A stretch of DNA of 64,000 bases from CAZPMC01 sp964587755. Lineage in GTDB: Bacteria > Bacillota > Clostridia > Acetivibrionales > DTU013. The notes under the pieces were generated by a model, which worked only from the letters and a program-made list of their open reading frames with translations, was not told where the DNA came from and did no database searches. The translations under genes were made by a program, and so were the position numbers. Location: positions 62,001 to 126,000 of the forward strand of contig CAZPMC010000002.1 in assembly GCA_964587755.1 (NCBI GenBank), in the 5' to 3' direction. Shown in pieces: positions 23,994 through 33,177 of this stretch. How positions within the stretch are numbered: position 1 is the stretch's first letter; each line of letters opens with the position of its first letter.

Positions 23994-26228
23994 TCACCAG
24001 CCTCCTTTTATTATATCGGCATATTCAGAAAAACTTTTTAGCTTTTCTAAAAGCCCCGAATACCTTAAGGCTTCTCTTTCGTTATCAACCATTCTTTGCA
24101 ATGAGTACTCGTCCCCCACAAGAACAACCATTTTCTTAGCTCTTGTAACTGCTGTGTATAGTATATTCCTTGTCATCAATACCGGAGGTCCTGGGAAAAC
24201 AGGCATTACAACCACAGGAAATTCAGACCCCTGGCTTTTGTGTATTGTCATGGCAAAGGCAGGCTCAATCTCATCAAGAATACTGAAATCATATTCTGCC
24301 ACCCTCTCATCATCAAACAGGACTTCAATTATTCGTGCTTCTTCATCAATCCTTCGCAGCATCCCCACATCCCCGTTAAAGACACCAGTACCGTCGATCA
24401 GTCTGTTCTCCAGTTTTTCCCACCTGAGGCTGTAGTTGTTTTTCACCTGCATAACCCGGTCGCCTTCTCTGAATATATACCCTCTGTACTCTTTCTCAGC
24501 CTTTCTTTTACTTGCCGGATTCAACACCTTTTGCAGCTCTAAATTAAGATTTATAACCCCTGCCGGCCCCTTTTTTGATGGGGACAGAACCTGTATATCC
24601 TTCATTGGATCGATTCCATATGCATCAGGCAGCCTTCTTGAGCAAAGGTCGACAACTGTGTTTACAATGTTATCCATGCCGCTGCGTGAAACAAGGAAAA
24701 AGTCCTTGTCATAGTTGTTTAGAAAAGGCATTTCTCCTTTGTTTATTCTGTGAGCATTAACAATAATCATGCTCTCTTCCGCCTGTCGGAATATCTCAGT
24801 TAATCTTACGGTTTTTACGACATTGCAGCGGATAATGTCCTCCAGTACACATCCCGCTCCTACAGAAGGAAGCTGGTCAGCGTCACCTGCCAATATCAGC
24901 CTGGTACCAGGACTGATCGCCTTAAGAAGATGGTTCATAAGCAATACATCAACCATCGACATTTCATCAATTATTATCACGTCAGCTTCGATAGGATTGT
25001 TTTCATTTTTCTGAAAAAACAAGTCCTTCTCGTCAACTGCGGATCCTATTTCCAATAGTCTGTGAATGGTTTTTGCTTCAAAGCCGGCAGTCTCAGTCAT
25101 CCTTTTTGCAGCTCTGCCTGTGGGCGCTGCCAATGCTACCTTAAGACCGTCTTCCATAAGCAGCTTTATTATGGCCTTGATTATTGTGGTTTTACCGGTC
25201 CCCGGACCGCCTGTTATAACCAGCACCCCGTTTATCATAGCCTGACGGATGGCTTCTGTCTGTAGCTGTGCCAGTTCAATCCCCTCATCCACCTGGTGCT
25301 TTTTAAGCTTGTCCTCAAAAGCTTCATTATCCAGCTCAAATCTGGCATGTGACAATGCAAGCAGTCTTTTACAAACACCCTGCTCCGCATTATAAAAGGA
25401 TGAAAGATATATGTTGTTTGAATCATTACCTTTTTCACTTACTACAGCCCTGTCAAATATCAGGGAAATGAGTGCATCCTCTATGTCAAAATCCTCGACT
25501 CCCAGCAACTCAGAAGCCTTTTCTTTAAGAAATGCCTCAGGTACATATGTGTGTCCATTAGAAGCTGCATGAGATAATAAATACTTTATGCCGCTTTTTA
25601 TGCGAAATTTTGAAACTGGATCAATGCCCAGCTTCATAGCTATTCTGTCTGCTGTTTTGAAGCCTATTCCGAAGATGTCCTCACACAAGCTGTATGGGTT
25701 TTCTTTTATCACCTGTATAGAATTATGAGCATAAGCCTTGTGGATCTTAACACATACCGTGGGACCGATACCATATTCCTGCAAAAACATGACAATTTCT
25801 CTTAAGCCCCGCTGCTCTTCTAATGCCCTGGCTATCGTTTCTGCCTTAGCCGGGCTGATGCCTTTTATTTCAGACAGCCTTTGAGGACTTTTCTCTATAA
25901 TATCTAATGTCTTTTCTCCAAACCGTGCAACAATCTTAGCTGCTGTGGCAGGTCCCACACCCTTTACAATCCCCGAAGCCAGATACTTTTCAATGGCCTC
26001 AGTAGTTTGGGGCATAACCTTTTCATAAATCTCTACCTTAAACTGATCACCATAGTCCGGATGAGCCACCCATCTACCGGTGGCCTTAATAGTCTCCCCA
26101 GAGTTTATAAACGGCATATACCCCACAGCCGTAATTCTTTCCTTACCGCTTAATATTTCACAAACAGTATAGCCGTTAGAATCATTTGAATATATGATAT
26201 CTTCAACAATACCCTCGACAAAAACCAA
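23994..26228 (-). CDS. recD2: RecD2-type ATP-dependent 5'-3' DNA helicase
   Basis: A 744-residue superfamily 1B helicase of the stand-alone RecD2 kind, with a long N-terminal extension not found in RecBCD RecD. Helix-hairpin-helix segments are visible (GVGPATAAKIVARFG, GISPAKAETIARAL, GIGFKTADRIAMKLG). The motor has Walker A GGPGTGKTTIIKA near residue 339, Walker B IIIDEMSMVD, and the C-terminal TIHKSQGSEFPVVV of the UvrD_C-like fold. Probable function is in recombination or repair of DNA ends and mismatches. The start appears to be TTG at 26228, with GGGGAG six bases before it. ComF follows with no spacing. Confidence 0.95.
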   Translation of the reverse strand: MVFVEGIVEDIIYSNDSNGYTVCEILSGKERITAVGYMPFINSGETIKATGRWVAHPDYGDQFKVEIYEKVMPQTTEAIEKYLASGIVKGVGPATAAKIVARFGEKTLDIIEKSPQRLSEIKGISPAKAETIARALEEQRGLREIVMFLQEYGIGPTVCVKIHKAYAHNSIQVIKENPYSLCEDIFGIGFKTADRIAMKLGIDPVSKFRIKSGIKYLLSHAASNGHTYVPEAFLKEKASELLGVEDFDIEDALISLIFDRAVVSEKGNDSNNIYLSSFYNAEQGVCKRLLALSHARFELDNEAFEDKLKKHQVDEGIELAQLQTEAIRQAMINGVLVITGGPGTGKTTIIKAIIKLLMEDGLKVALAAPTGRAAKRMTETAGFEAKTIHRLLEIGSAVDEKDLFFQKNENNPIEADVIIIDEMSMVDVLLMNHLLKAISPGTRLILAGDADQLPSVGAGCVLEDIIRCNVVKTVRLTEIFRQAEESMIIVNAHRINKGEMPFLNNYDKDFFLVSRSGMDNIVNTVVDLCSRRLPDAYGIDPMKDIQVLSPSKKGPAGVINLNLELQKVLNPASKRKAEKEYRGYIFREGDRVMQVKNNYSLRWEKLENRLIDGTGVFNGDVGMLRRIDEEARIIEVLFDDERVAEYDFSILDEIEPAFAMTIHKSQGSEFPVVVMPVFPGPPVLMTRNILYTAVTRAKKMVVLVGDEYSLQRMVDNEREALRYSGLLEKLKSFSEYADIIKGGW

Positions 26229-26290
26229 AGCCTTCTCCCCACACTTATGGCACTACACCACAGATTTATAAACCTGTATTATAGTATATC

Positions 26291-26662
26291 CTACTTTTGG
26301 GAATGTGAAAAGATAGCTGTTTCGTCAAAAATATTCTCTCTTTCGTTAAAACGCAATACTTCAATATTTTGAAAATACCTTTTAAGCTTCTTTGTTATTA
26401 AGTATGTATTGTCTGTGGAATTTATATCAACAATACTAATATTTTTGTTTGGCAGCACCCCCGTCAAAAAGTCCTTTCCAGCAAGATTCCTTACTACATA
26501 CTCAATGCAATCCTCTGCGTCCTTAACAAGAAGCACCAATTTTATGCTCTGGCACTTAATATGGCTTTTCAACCGGATTAATCCCACTACACTGCTTATT
26601 AGCGAAAACATTCCATAAACTGCAAGTATCCATAAAATCAACTCAGTAATTTTTAAAGGCAT
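26291..26662 (-). CDS. small membrane protein with glycosyltransferase-like segment
   Basis: A 123-residue protein with one clear N-terminal membrane segment (ITELILWILAVYGMFSLISS) followed by a cytoplasmic region. That region, with KLVLLVKDAEDCIEYVVRNL and ISIVDINSTDNTYLI, looks like the first two strands of a GT-A family 2 transferase, but there is no DxD motif or room for a catalytic domain. It may be a remnant or a regulatory protein. I take the ATG at 26662, where GGGAG is five bases upstream; the longest open frame runs to 26941 through the promoter and start of the divergent HD-GYP gene and is unlikely to be translated. It lies 62 bases before recD2. Confidence 0.6.
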   Translation of the reverse strand: MPLKITELILWILAVYGMFSLISSVVGLIRLKSHIKCQSIKLVLLVKDAEDCIEYVVRNLAGKDFLTGVLPNKNISIVDINSTDNTYLITKKLKRYFQNIEVLRFNERENIFDETAIFSHSQK

Positions 26663-26705
26663 TTTATCTCCCTTTCCCATACCAAATCCGAATAATATTA
26701 TAATA

Positions 26706-26734
26706 TTCAAATTTTGATATAAAAGTGTTATAAT
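26706..26734 (+). promoter_or_regulatory. sigmaA-type promoter for the HD-GYP gene
   Basis: TTCAAA (26706-26711), a 17-base spacer, then a perfect TATAAT (26729-26734). It lies 28 bases before the start codon in the region between two divergent genes. Confidence 0.7.
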
Positions 26735-26762
26735 GGTGCTATATGTTATTAGAGGAGGAATT

Positions 26763-27818
26763 ATGATTACTCTTCCTTTATCAGAGATTAAACCGGGTAT
26801 GAAGCTTGCAAGGGATGTTATCCTAAGCGACGGGAGACTTCTCCTTATGGCAGGTTTTTTTATAAAGCCTCTATACATAAGAAAACTTGAAGCCTTCAAT
26901 GTCACACATATTACAGTCGAAGACTGCTCATATACTCCCATTGAAGAAAATGAAGAAGAAAAAGTTTATAATCATGCCAAAAGCACTGTAAAAAAGATTT
27001 TTACCCATGTCAGGGAAGGAAAACACGCTGACATGGATGAAGTGGAAAGTACTGTAAGAAAGATATTAAACAATATCATCTTAAATGAAAATATCATGCT
27101 TCAGCTCACGGGTATAAGGGACATAGACAATTATACATTTCTGCATTCGGTAGATGTCTGCATTTATTCCACAATTATCGGTAAAAAGCTGGGTTATAAT
27201 GATGAACACCTTATGCACCTCGGTATGGGTTCCATTTTACATGATATCGGCAAGTGCAAGGTGCCCATACACATTCTCAAAAAGCCCGGCAAACTTACAA
27301 ACGAAGAATTAAGTGAAATGTATCTGCACTCAGTCTATGGATATGAAATTATAAAGAATATATATGGAATGAATGCTAAAATAGCCAGAATTGCTTTTCA
27401 ACACCACGAGAAATGGGATGGCTCCGGGTATCCTTTAGGTCTCACAGAAACCTTAATCGACCCCCTGTCAAGAATCGTATCCCTTGCCGATGTATACGAT
27501 GCCCTCACATCAGACAGGGTATATAAAAAGAGGACCCTCCCCCATATAGCAGCCGAATACATTAAGAGAAATTCAGGCATACTTTTTGAACCCTATATTG
27601 TGGAGCTATTTATAGAAAATATCGCCGCCTATAGCAACGGTACACTGGTTTTACTCAATACAGGCGAGGTAGGAACCATCATTGCCGAAAAAGATTCAAA
27701 GAATACCAGACAAAAAGTATATGTTTTTTCGAACAAATCAGGTCCTCCTGTATTGCAGCCTTACATTGTAGATCTAAATGAACACAAGGATGTGGATATC
27801 GTAGAAGTTTTTATATAG
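26763..27818 (+). CDS. HD-GYP domain protein, probable cyclic-di-nucleotide phosphodiesterase
   Basis: A 351-residue protein: an N-terminal ~130-residue domain of the kind often found before HD-GYP (ITLPLSEIKPGMKLARDVI), then an HD-GYP domain. Metal and signature residues are present: HSVDVCIYS, HDIGKCKVP, and HHEKWDGSGYPLGL, the GYP motif being intact. Proteins with a full HD-GYP motif usually hydrolyse c-di-GMP, so this could influence the choice between motility and attachment; activity is inferred. No membrane segment is visible. Start ATG 26763 follows AGAGGAGG at the ideal distance; the frame open to 26733 overlaps the -10 box. It ends six bases from the convergent metK stop. Confidence 0.9.
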   Translation: MITLPLSEIKPGMKLARDVILSDGRLLLMAGFFIKPLYIRKLEAFNVTHITVEDCSYTPIEENEEEKVYNHAKSTVKKIFTHVREGKHADMDEVESTVRKILNNIILNENIMLQLTGIRDIDNYTFLHSVDVCIYSTIIGKKLGYNDEHLMHLGMGSILHDIGKCKVPIHILKKPGKLTNEELSEMYLHSVYGYEIIKNIYGMNAKIARIAFQHHEKWDGSGYPLGLTETLIDPLSRIVSLADVYDALTSDRVYKKRTLPHIAAEYIKRNSGILFEPYIVELFIENIAAYSNGTLVLLNTGEVGTIIAEKDSKNTRQKVYVFSNKSGPPVLQPYIVDLNEHKDVDIVEVFI

Positions 27819-27824
27819 CTTCTA

Positions 27825-29021
27825 TTAAACCAAAGCGTCAGCCGCCTTCTTCAGCACTTGGGCTTTATCAGTCCTCTCCCACGTCAGATCCAGGTCATCT
27901 CTCCCGAAGTGTCCATACGCCGCTAGTTGTTTATATATAGGCCTTCTAAGATTAAGATCTCTGATAATTGCAGCAGGTCTCAGATCAAAATTTTCTCTTA
28001 CAAGCTGTACCAGTTTTTCTTCCGGCAATTTCCCGGTGCCGAAAGTATCAATAAATATTGAAACAGGCTCGGCTACCCCGATAGCATATGCCAGCTGAAC
28101 CTCTGCTTTACTTGCAAGCCCCGAAGCAACAATATTTTTTGCCACGTAGCGCGCAGCATAAGCTGCCGAGCGATCCACCTTAGTGGGGTCCTTCCCCGAA
28201 AAAGCTCCTCCGCCGTGCCGCGCATATCCGCCATAGGTATCAACAATAATTTTTCTCCCCGTCAGGCCTGAATCTCCCTTAGGTCCTCCAACAACAAATC
28301 TGCCTGTGGGATTTACTAAAAATCTTGTGTTTTTGTCAAGCAATTCTTCTGGAATCACTGACTTTATAACAATGTTTATTATATCTCTTTCCAGCACATC
28401 ATGAGAGACTTCCTCGCTATGCTGCGTTGATATAACTACTGTATCTACCCTTACAGGCTTGTCCTCATCGTATTCGACAGTAACCTGGGATTTCCCGTCA
28501 GGTCTTAGATAATTAAGAGTACCGTTTTTACGGACGTCCGAAAGCTTCTTAACAAGCTTGTGTGCCAGCGATATGGGCATGGGCATAAGCTCCTTAGTCT
28601 CATTGCACGCGAACCCGAACATCATTCCCTGATCTCCTGCTCCTATCGCCTCGTCCTTTGCATCGGACATTTCCCCTTTTTTAGCCTCGAGGGCCTTGTC
28701 AACACCCATTGCTATGTCCCCTGACTGTTCCCCGATAGAGGTAAGTACTGCGCAGGTATCCCCATCGAACCCGTATTTAGCTCTGTCATAGCCAATCTCT
28801 TTAACTGTATCTCTAACCACCTGTTGGATGTCAACGTAACAGCTTGTTGATATTTCCCCCATTACAAGTACAAGTCCTGTTGTAACTGCGGTTTCACAAG
28901 CTACCCGTGCATCGGGATCCTCTTTTAAAATGCTGTCCAATACCGCATCTGATATCTGATCGCAAATTTTATCCGGGTGACCCTCGGTAACCGATTCAGA
29001 TGTAAAAAATCTTTTTGGCAA
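27825..29021 (-). CDS. metK: S-adenosylmethionine synthetase
   Basis: Makes SAM from methionine and ATP. 398 residues, the usual length. Signatures: [17 protein letters not shown] at the N-terminus with the ATP-binding His, [12 protein letters not shown], and [19 protein letters not shown] with the phosphate-binding lysines. Family proteins begin one or two residues before RFFTSES, which points to TTG at 29021 with GGGGAG eight bases upstream; the longer frame to 29054 also starts with TTG and has no support. A SAM-I riboswitch precedes it, giving direct feedback by the product. Confidence 0.97.
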   Translation of the reverse strand: MPKRFFTSESVTEGHPDKICDQISDAVLDSILKEDPDARVACETAVTTGLVLVMGEISTSCYVDIQQVVRDTVKEIGYDRAKYGFDGDTCAVLTSIGEQSGDIAMGVDKALEAKKGEMSDAKDEAIGAGDQGMMFGFACNETKELMPMPISLAHKLVKKLSDVRKNGTLNYLRPDGKSQVTVEYDEDKPVRVDTVVISTQHSEEVSHDVLERDIINIVIKSVIPEELLDKNTRFLVNPTGRFVVGGPKGDSGLTGRKIIVDTYGGYARHGGGAFSGKDPTKVDRSAAYAARYVAKNIVASGLASKAEVQLAYAIGVAEPVSIFIDTFGTGKLPEEKLVQLVRENFDLRPAAIIRDLNLRRPIYKQLAAYGHFGRDDLDLTWERTDKAQVLKKAADALV

Positions 29022-29080
29022 AATTTCTTCTCCCCTTTCAAACTCTTTATGCAAGCTGTAAAAATACTTCTACAAAGAAT

Positions 29081-29109
29081 AAGCCTCTTCCCTGAGAGCG
29101 AAGAGGCTT
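29081..29109 (-). terminator. terminator stem of the metK SAM riboswitch
   Basis: A 10-bp stem (29081-29090 with 29100-29109), followed on the minus strand by ATTCTTTG, between the aptamer and the metK start. The 5' arm (CCTCTTC) can alternatively pair with GATGAGG at the 3' end of the aptamer (six of seven positions), giving a mutually exclusive antiterminator. Confidence 0.8.
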
Positions 29110-29122
29110 TAATGCAATATTC

Positions 29123-29226
29123 CTCATCTTCCAGGATAGAATCAAATCCTGCAGGAATTGGCACCGCTGCCTTTCGGTCGGTTGCCGGGTTTCATAGGGC
29201 CCAGTCCCTCCACCTCTCTTGATAAG
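29123..29226 (-). promoter_or_regulatory. SAM-I (S-box) riboswitch
   Basis: Read on the minus strand, the 104-base segment has the S-box landmarks in order: CTTATCAAGAG at the 5' P1 strand, GGTGGAGGGACTGGGCCC, TGAAACCCGGCAACC, GGTGCCAATTCCTGCAG, and the closing P1 strand GATGAG. P1 pairs over six positions with one G-U. With SAM bound, P1 would form and free the downstream terminator to stop transcription of metK. The aptamer begins only 23 bases after the ftsH stop, so its promoter must lie in the last codons of ftsH or it is read from ftsH. Confidence 0.97.
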
Positions 29227-29248
29227 GGCTTATTCAATTTTTATTTAA

Positions 29249-31066
29249 TCAATAAGCTCCTGAAAACAATGCCTCAAATTCGGCACCTTCCAGCTTTTCC
29301 TTCTCCAGCAAAGCTTCTGCTATTCTGTGGAGAACAGTAATGTGTTCATTGAGTATTGCCTTTGTTCTCTCATAAGCCGTATCAATAAGATTTTTGACCT
29401 CCTTATCGATTTGAGCGGCTATCTCTTCACTATATCCTCTTGTATGTCCGAAATCTCTTCCGATGAATATTTCATCATTTTCATCAAATACCATGTTTCC
29501 GAGATTCTCACTCATACCATATTTGGTTATCATACTCCTTGCAACACTATTTGCTTGCTTAAGGTCACCTAAAGCACCGGTGCTTATCTCACCCAGAACA
29601 ATATCCTCAGCAGCCCGTCCGCCCATGGCTATAATTATCTGCTCCATGAGTTGTTCCTTTGTATGGTAGGATTTATCCTCATCCGGCTTATGTGCAGTAT
29701 AACCTCCGGCTCTTCCCGACGGTATGATTGAGACTCTATCAACCTTGTCGGTAGAAGAGGCGACCTTTACTGCTATTGCATGACCTGCTTCATGGTACGC
29801 TGTAAGCTTCTTTTCCTTTTCACTCATTACCCTGCTCTTCTTCTCAGGTCCTACAACAACCTTGAAGGTTGCTTCCTTTATCTCTTCCATTTCAATTCTT
29901 TTCTTGTTCTTTCTTGCCGCAAGCAGTGCAGCTTCATTTAAAAGATTTTCAAGATCTGCCCCTGTGAAGCCCGGTGTGCTCTTTGCCAGCTCATCCAGCT
30001 TAACATCGGAGCCTAAGGGCTTGCCCCTTGCGTGCACCTTCAGTATCTGTTCACGCCCTTTAATATCCGGCAGGCCAACAAATACTCTTCTGTCAAATCT
30101 TCCTGGTCTGAGCAATGCAGGGTCCAGAATATCCGGCCTGTTTGTAGCAGCCAAAATAATGACTCCTTCATTTACACCAAAGCCGTCCATTTCAACGAGC
30201 AACTGGTTTAGCGTCTGCTCGCGCTCATCGTGACCGCCACCCATGCCGGCTCCTCTGTGGCGTCCCACTGCATCAATTTCATCGATGAATACAATACATG
30301 GGGCATTCTTTTTTGCCTGTTCGAATAAATCCCTGACTCTGGATGCACCGACACCTACAAACATCTCAACAAAGTCGGAGCCGCTTATACTAAAAAAAGG
30401 TACTCCAGCTTCCCCCGAAACTGCCTTTGCCAACAGCGTTTTACCTGTTCCAGGAGGTCCCACTAAAAGCACTCCCTTTGGAATTCTCGCTCCAAGCTCA
30501 ATAAACTTTTTAGGTGCTTTAAGAAATTCAACAATTTCCTTGAGTTCTTCCTTCTCTTCGTCAGCACCGGCAACATCCTCAAATGTTACCTTCTTTTTAT
30601 CGTCTGTACTTATCTTGGCACGGCTCTTACCGAAAGACATTACTCTATTGCCCCCGCCACCCTGGGACTGCTGCATAAAGAATATCCAGAATATTATGAA
30701 TACTGCAATCACGCCAACCGTAGGCAGGATCGCAAGCCACCAGGGCGCTGAAGGCTGGGGCTTTACCTTAAAGTCTTTGACCAGTCCCTGGTTGTATGCA
30801 TCTGTCACCATTTCCGTAAAGCTGTCAGCAGACGATATATATACAACATATGTTTTATTTTTCGAATCCTTGTTTGGATTAACCAGCTCAACTGTTGCCT
30901 CGTTACCCATTAAAGTTATACTTTGGACATTGTTGCTTTGTATCTGATTCAGCATCTCAGTATAGCTTAATTGCGCGGGATTACCCGTGCTTGTGAATAG
31001 TGTAAACATGAACAGCACTATTACAATGAGCACTATATAAAAGCTTAAACCCTTAAAATACTTCAA
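29249..31066 (-). CDS. ftsH: ATP-dependent membrane zinc metalloprotease FtsH
   Basis: A 605-residue membrane-anchored AAA protease that degrades misfolded and short-lived membrane and regulatory proteins. Two membrane segments frame a short extracytoplasmic domain (residues ~8-26 and ~108-130). Then come Walker [14 protein letters not shown] near residue 203, Walker [13 protein letters not shown], the second region of homology [20 protein letters not shown], and the zinc site HEAGHAIA near residue 424. A TTG at 31066 is the likely start, with GGAG six bases upstream. It is separated from hpt by 138 bases that I could not assign to a clear promoter. Confidence 0.97.
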   Translation of the reverse strand: MKYFKGLSFYIVLIVIVLFMFTLFTSTGNPAQLSYTEMLNQIQSNNVQSITLMGNEATVELVNPNKDSKNKTYVVYISSADSFTEMVTDAYNQGLVKDFKVKPQPSAPWWLAILPTVGVIAVFIIFWIFFMQQSQGGGGNRVMSFGKSRAKISTDDKKKVTFEDVAGADEEKEELKEIVEFLKAPKKFIELGARIPKGVLLVGPPGTGKTLLAKAVSGEAGVPFFSISGSDFVEMFVGVGASRVRDLFEQAKKNAPCIVFIDEIDAVGRHRGAGMGGGHDEREQTLNQLLVEMDGFGVNEGVIILAATNRPDILDPALLRPGRFDRRVFVGLPDIKGREQILKVHARGKPLGSDVKLDELAKSTPGFTGADLENLLNEAALLAARKNKKRIEMEEIKEATFKVVVGPEKKSRVMSEKEKKLTAYHEAGHAIAVKVASSTDKVDRVSIIPSGRAGGYTAHKPDEDKSYHTKEQLMEQIIIAMGGRAAEDIVLGEISTGALGDLKQANSVARSMITKYGMSENLGNMVFDENDEIFIGRDFGHTRGYSEEIAAQIDKEVKNLIDTAYERTKAILNEHITVLHRIAEALLEKEKLEGAEFEALFSGAY

Positions 31067-31204
31067 ATAATCTCCCTCCCGGTAATAGCACTGGGTTTCT
31101 CCCCCAATTTATTTATTATATTACCATAAACATTTTTTTAACACAATAAAACCAAAACCTATAAGCTATATACTTAAAGCTCTTAGAATAGTCTGATATA
31201 ACGG

Positions 31205-31744
31205 CTAACTTGAATAAATTTCACTCTTCAAAGTGCAAACATCCGGCAGATTACGATATTTACCCGCATAGTCTAAGCCATATCCAACGATAAACTTGTC
31301 AGGTACGACAATTCCCCCGTATTCTATTTCAATGTCAACCTTTCTTCTTGACGGCTTATCTAAGGCAGTGCATCTCTTAACACTTTTCGGGCCTCTTGTA
31401 TTGAAGAGATCCTTTAGATGTCTTAGTGTCAGGCCTGTATCTACCAAATCCTCAACAATAAGGACATGCTTGTCTGCCACACTCATATCCATATCCTTTA
31501 TTATCCTGACAACACCTGAGGATTTTGTTGACGCACCATAGCTTGAAACTGCAATTAAATCCATATCAACAGGTATCGATATCTCTCTCATTAAATCAGC
31601 CAAAAACACAAAGCCGCCTTTTAAAACACCTACCAGGATAAGCTCTTCGTTCTTATAATCTTCTGATATACGCTTGCCAAGCCGCTTTACCATCTGTGCT
31701 ATCTCTTCACGGCTTACCAATACTTCTTCAACATCCCCCATCAT
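31205..31744 (-). CDS. hpt: hypoxanthine phosphoribosyltransferase
   Basis: Salvages hypoxanthine and guanine to IMP and GMP with PRPP. 179 residues, the usual size, with the PRPP loop VLIVEDLVDTGLTL, the GVLKGGFVFLADLM loop, and the C-terminal DKFIVGYGLDYAGKYRNLP found in this group. It overlaps tilS by four bases (ATGA) and has GGAGGG seven bases before the start, so it is co-translated with tilS. The order tilS-hpt-ftsH is a classic conserved run in Firmicutes. Confidence 0.96.
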   Translation of the reverse strand: MMGDVEEVLVSREEIAQMVKRLGKRISEDYKNEELILVGVLKGGFVFLADLMREISIPVDMDLIAVSSYGASTKSSGVVRIIKDMDMSVADKHVLIVEDLVDTGLTLRHLKDLFNTRGPKSVKRCTALDKPSRRKVDIEIEYGGIVVPDKFIVGYGLDYAGKYRNLPDVCTLKSEIYSS

Positions 31745-33177
31745 AATGACGCCCTCCGTTTGTATTCGATTTTTAATATATTATTAGTATTTTCAGTAAC
31801 TTTAAATTTATCACTTATTTTATATCCAACTACCCATATTACCTCGTTTTTGACACACACAAGAGGAATTTGCTCTCTTAAGTCCTTGGGGATCTTCATA
31901 TCTATAAAATATTCCTTAAGCTTCTTTGTGCCATTTGAACCAATAGGCTTAAATATATCTCCAATTCTGCGGCTTCTTAGATTTATTCCCATGTTAAGCG
32001 TGTCGTAATCAAAAAGTTGCACTAAAGAATTATAACTCACTGGTGCATATTTATCAATAATTTGACGTTTTTCTACCGAAGTACAAACCATATCCCCTGT
32101 CTCATCAATAATTGTAGTGCCGGGAATAATAATTTGTTTGTCGAATATTACGCTTTTTTTATTTTCATTTAATATAAAAATTTTGAGAACCCCATATGAT
32201 ATAGAACCTCTTAAACCATTGGGCAGCTCAGCCACAGAGCCGGTTTTGCCTGAGGTTAAAAGCTCCGAGAGCATTGAATAATGAATTCTTCCAATCCCTT
32301 TAGCATCACCTGCTACATCTATAATAGCCAGCCTCAAAACCCTGCTAAGAATTGCTGGATGAAGCTGATTAAGGCTATTAATATCTAATTCCACATGCTT
32401 GTCAAGTTTATTTTTTAAACAATTCTCATATGCTTTTAATGCACACTGCTCTATAAAGCTGTCATCATCGTAAGCAAGCTGGGAGAGCCTTACAAGGCTC
32501 TGTGTAATATTTGCTCCAAAACTCGTGTCTATATAGGGAAAAAGCGTAAGGCGAACTCTGTTTCGGGCATATTCATCCTCTAGATTGGACATGTCGGTCC
32601 TTGGCATTAGCCCAGCTTCATTGCAATACCTTTCAATTTCATCTCTTTCTATATCAAGAAGCGGTCTAATTACAGCACCCCTTTTGTACTCCATTCCAAT
32701 TAACCCGTTAAGACCTGTACCTCTGATAATATTCATCATAACCGTTTCAGCCTGATCGTTTTTATTGTGGGCAACAGCAATTTTACCGGCTCCCACTTTT
32801 TTTGCATAGTCTTCAAACTCTTTATATCTTACCTGCCTGCCTGCGGTCTCTATTGACACTCCTTGCTCCTTTGCAATAGCCGCCACATCAGCCCTTACTG
32901 TTGAAAGGGTCAAGCCCAGCTCATTGCAAAGTCTTTCCGTATATTCCTCATCAGCCAGGGCGTCTTCACCCCTGAGCATATGATTTATATGTATCGGATA
33001 GAGCTTAATATTTAGATGAGTTGAAAGAGAATAAAGCACATGGAGAAGGCAGACAGAGTCCGGACCTCCAGAGACCCCGACAATCACCCTGTCTCCTGAA
33101 TTTATAAGGTGTTTTAGCTGTATAGTCTTTAAAACCTTCTGTTGGAAATTAATTATATTATTACTATCTATAATCAT
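31741..33177 (-). CDS. tilS: tRNA(Ile)-lysidine synthetase
   Basis: Modifies C34 of tRNA-Ile(CAU) to lysidine with ATP, so that it reads AUA codons. 478 residues: the N-terminal PP-loop GVSGGPDSVCLLHVL (SGGxDS), HINHMLRGEDA, and the C-terminal TilS_C domain with GTKKLKEYFIDMKIP. The start at 33177 overlaps the end of dnaB by 14 bases; the purine stretch GAAGAGGG touches the ATG, so a non-standard start a few codons inside is possible. Confidence 0.95.
   Translation of the reverse strand: MIIDSNNIINFQQKVLKTIQLKHLINSGDRVIVGVSGGPDSVCLLHVLYSLSTHLNIKLYPIHINHMLRGEDALADEEYTERLCNELGLTLSTVRADVAAIAKEQGVSIETAGRQVRYKEFEDYAKKVGAGKIAVAHNKNDQAETVMMNIIRGTGLNGLIGMEYKRGAVIRPLLDIERDEIERYCNEAGLMPRTDMSNLEDEYARNRVRLTLFPYIDTSFGANITQSLVRLSQLAYDDDSFIEQCALKAYENCLKNKLDKHVELDINSLNQLHPAILSRVLRLAIIDVAGDAKGIGRIHYSMLSELLTSGKTGSVAELPNGLRGSISYGVLKIFILNENKKSVIFDKQIIIPGTTIIDETGDMVCTSVEKRQIIDKYAPVSYNSLVQLFDYDTLNMGINLRSRRIGDIFKPIGSNGTKKLKEYFIDMKIPKDLREQIPLVCVKNEVIWVVGYKISDKFKVTENTNNILKIEYKRRASL

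Noticed and set aside
26663..26941. N-terminal extension of the small membrane protein (26291-26662)
   Set aside because: It would run through the HD-GYP promoter and start codon, and a well-placed ribosome binding site supports the internal ATG at 26662.
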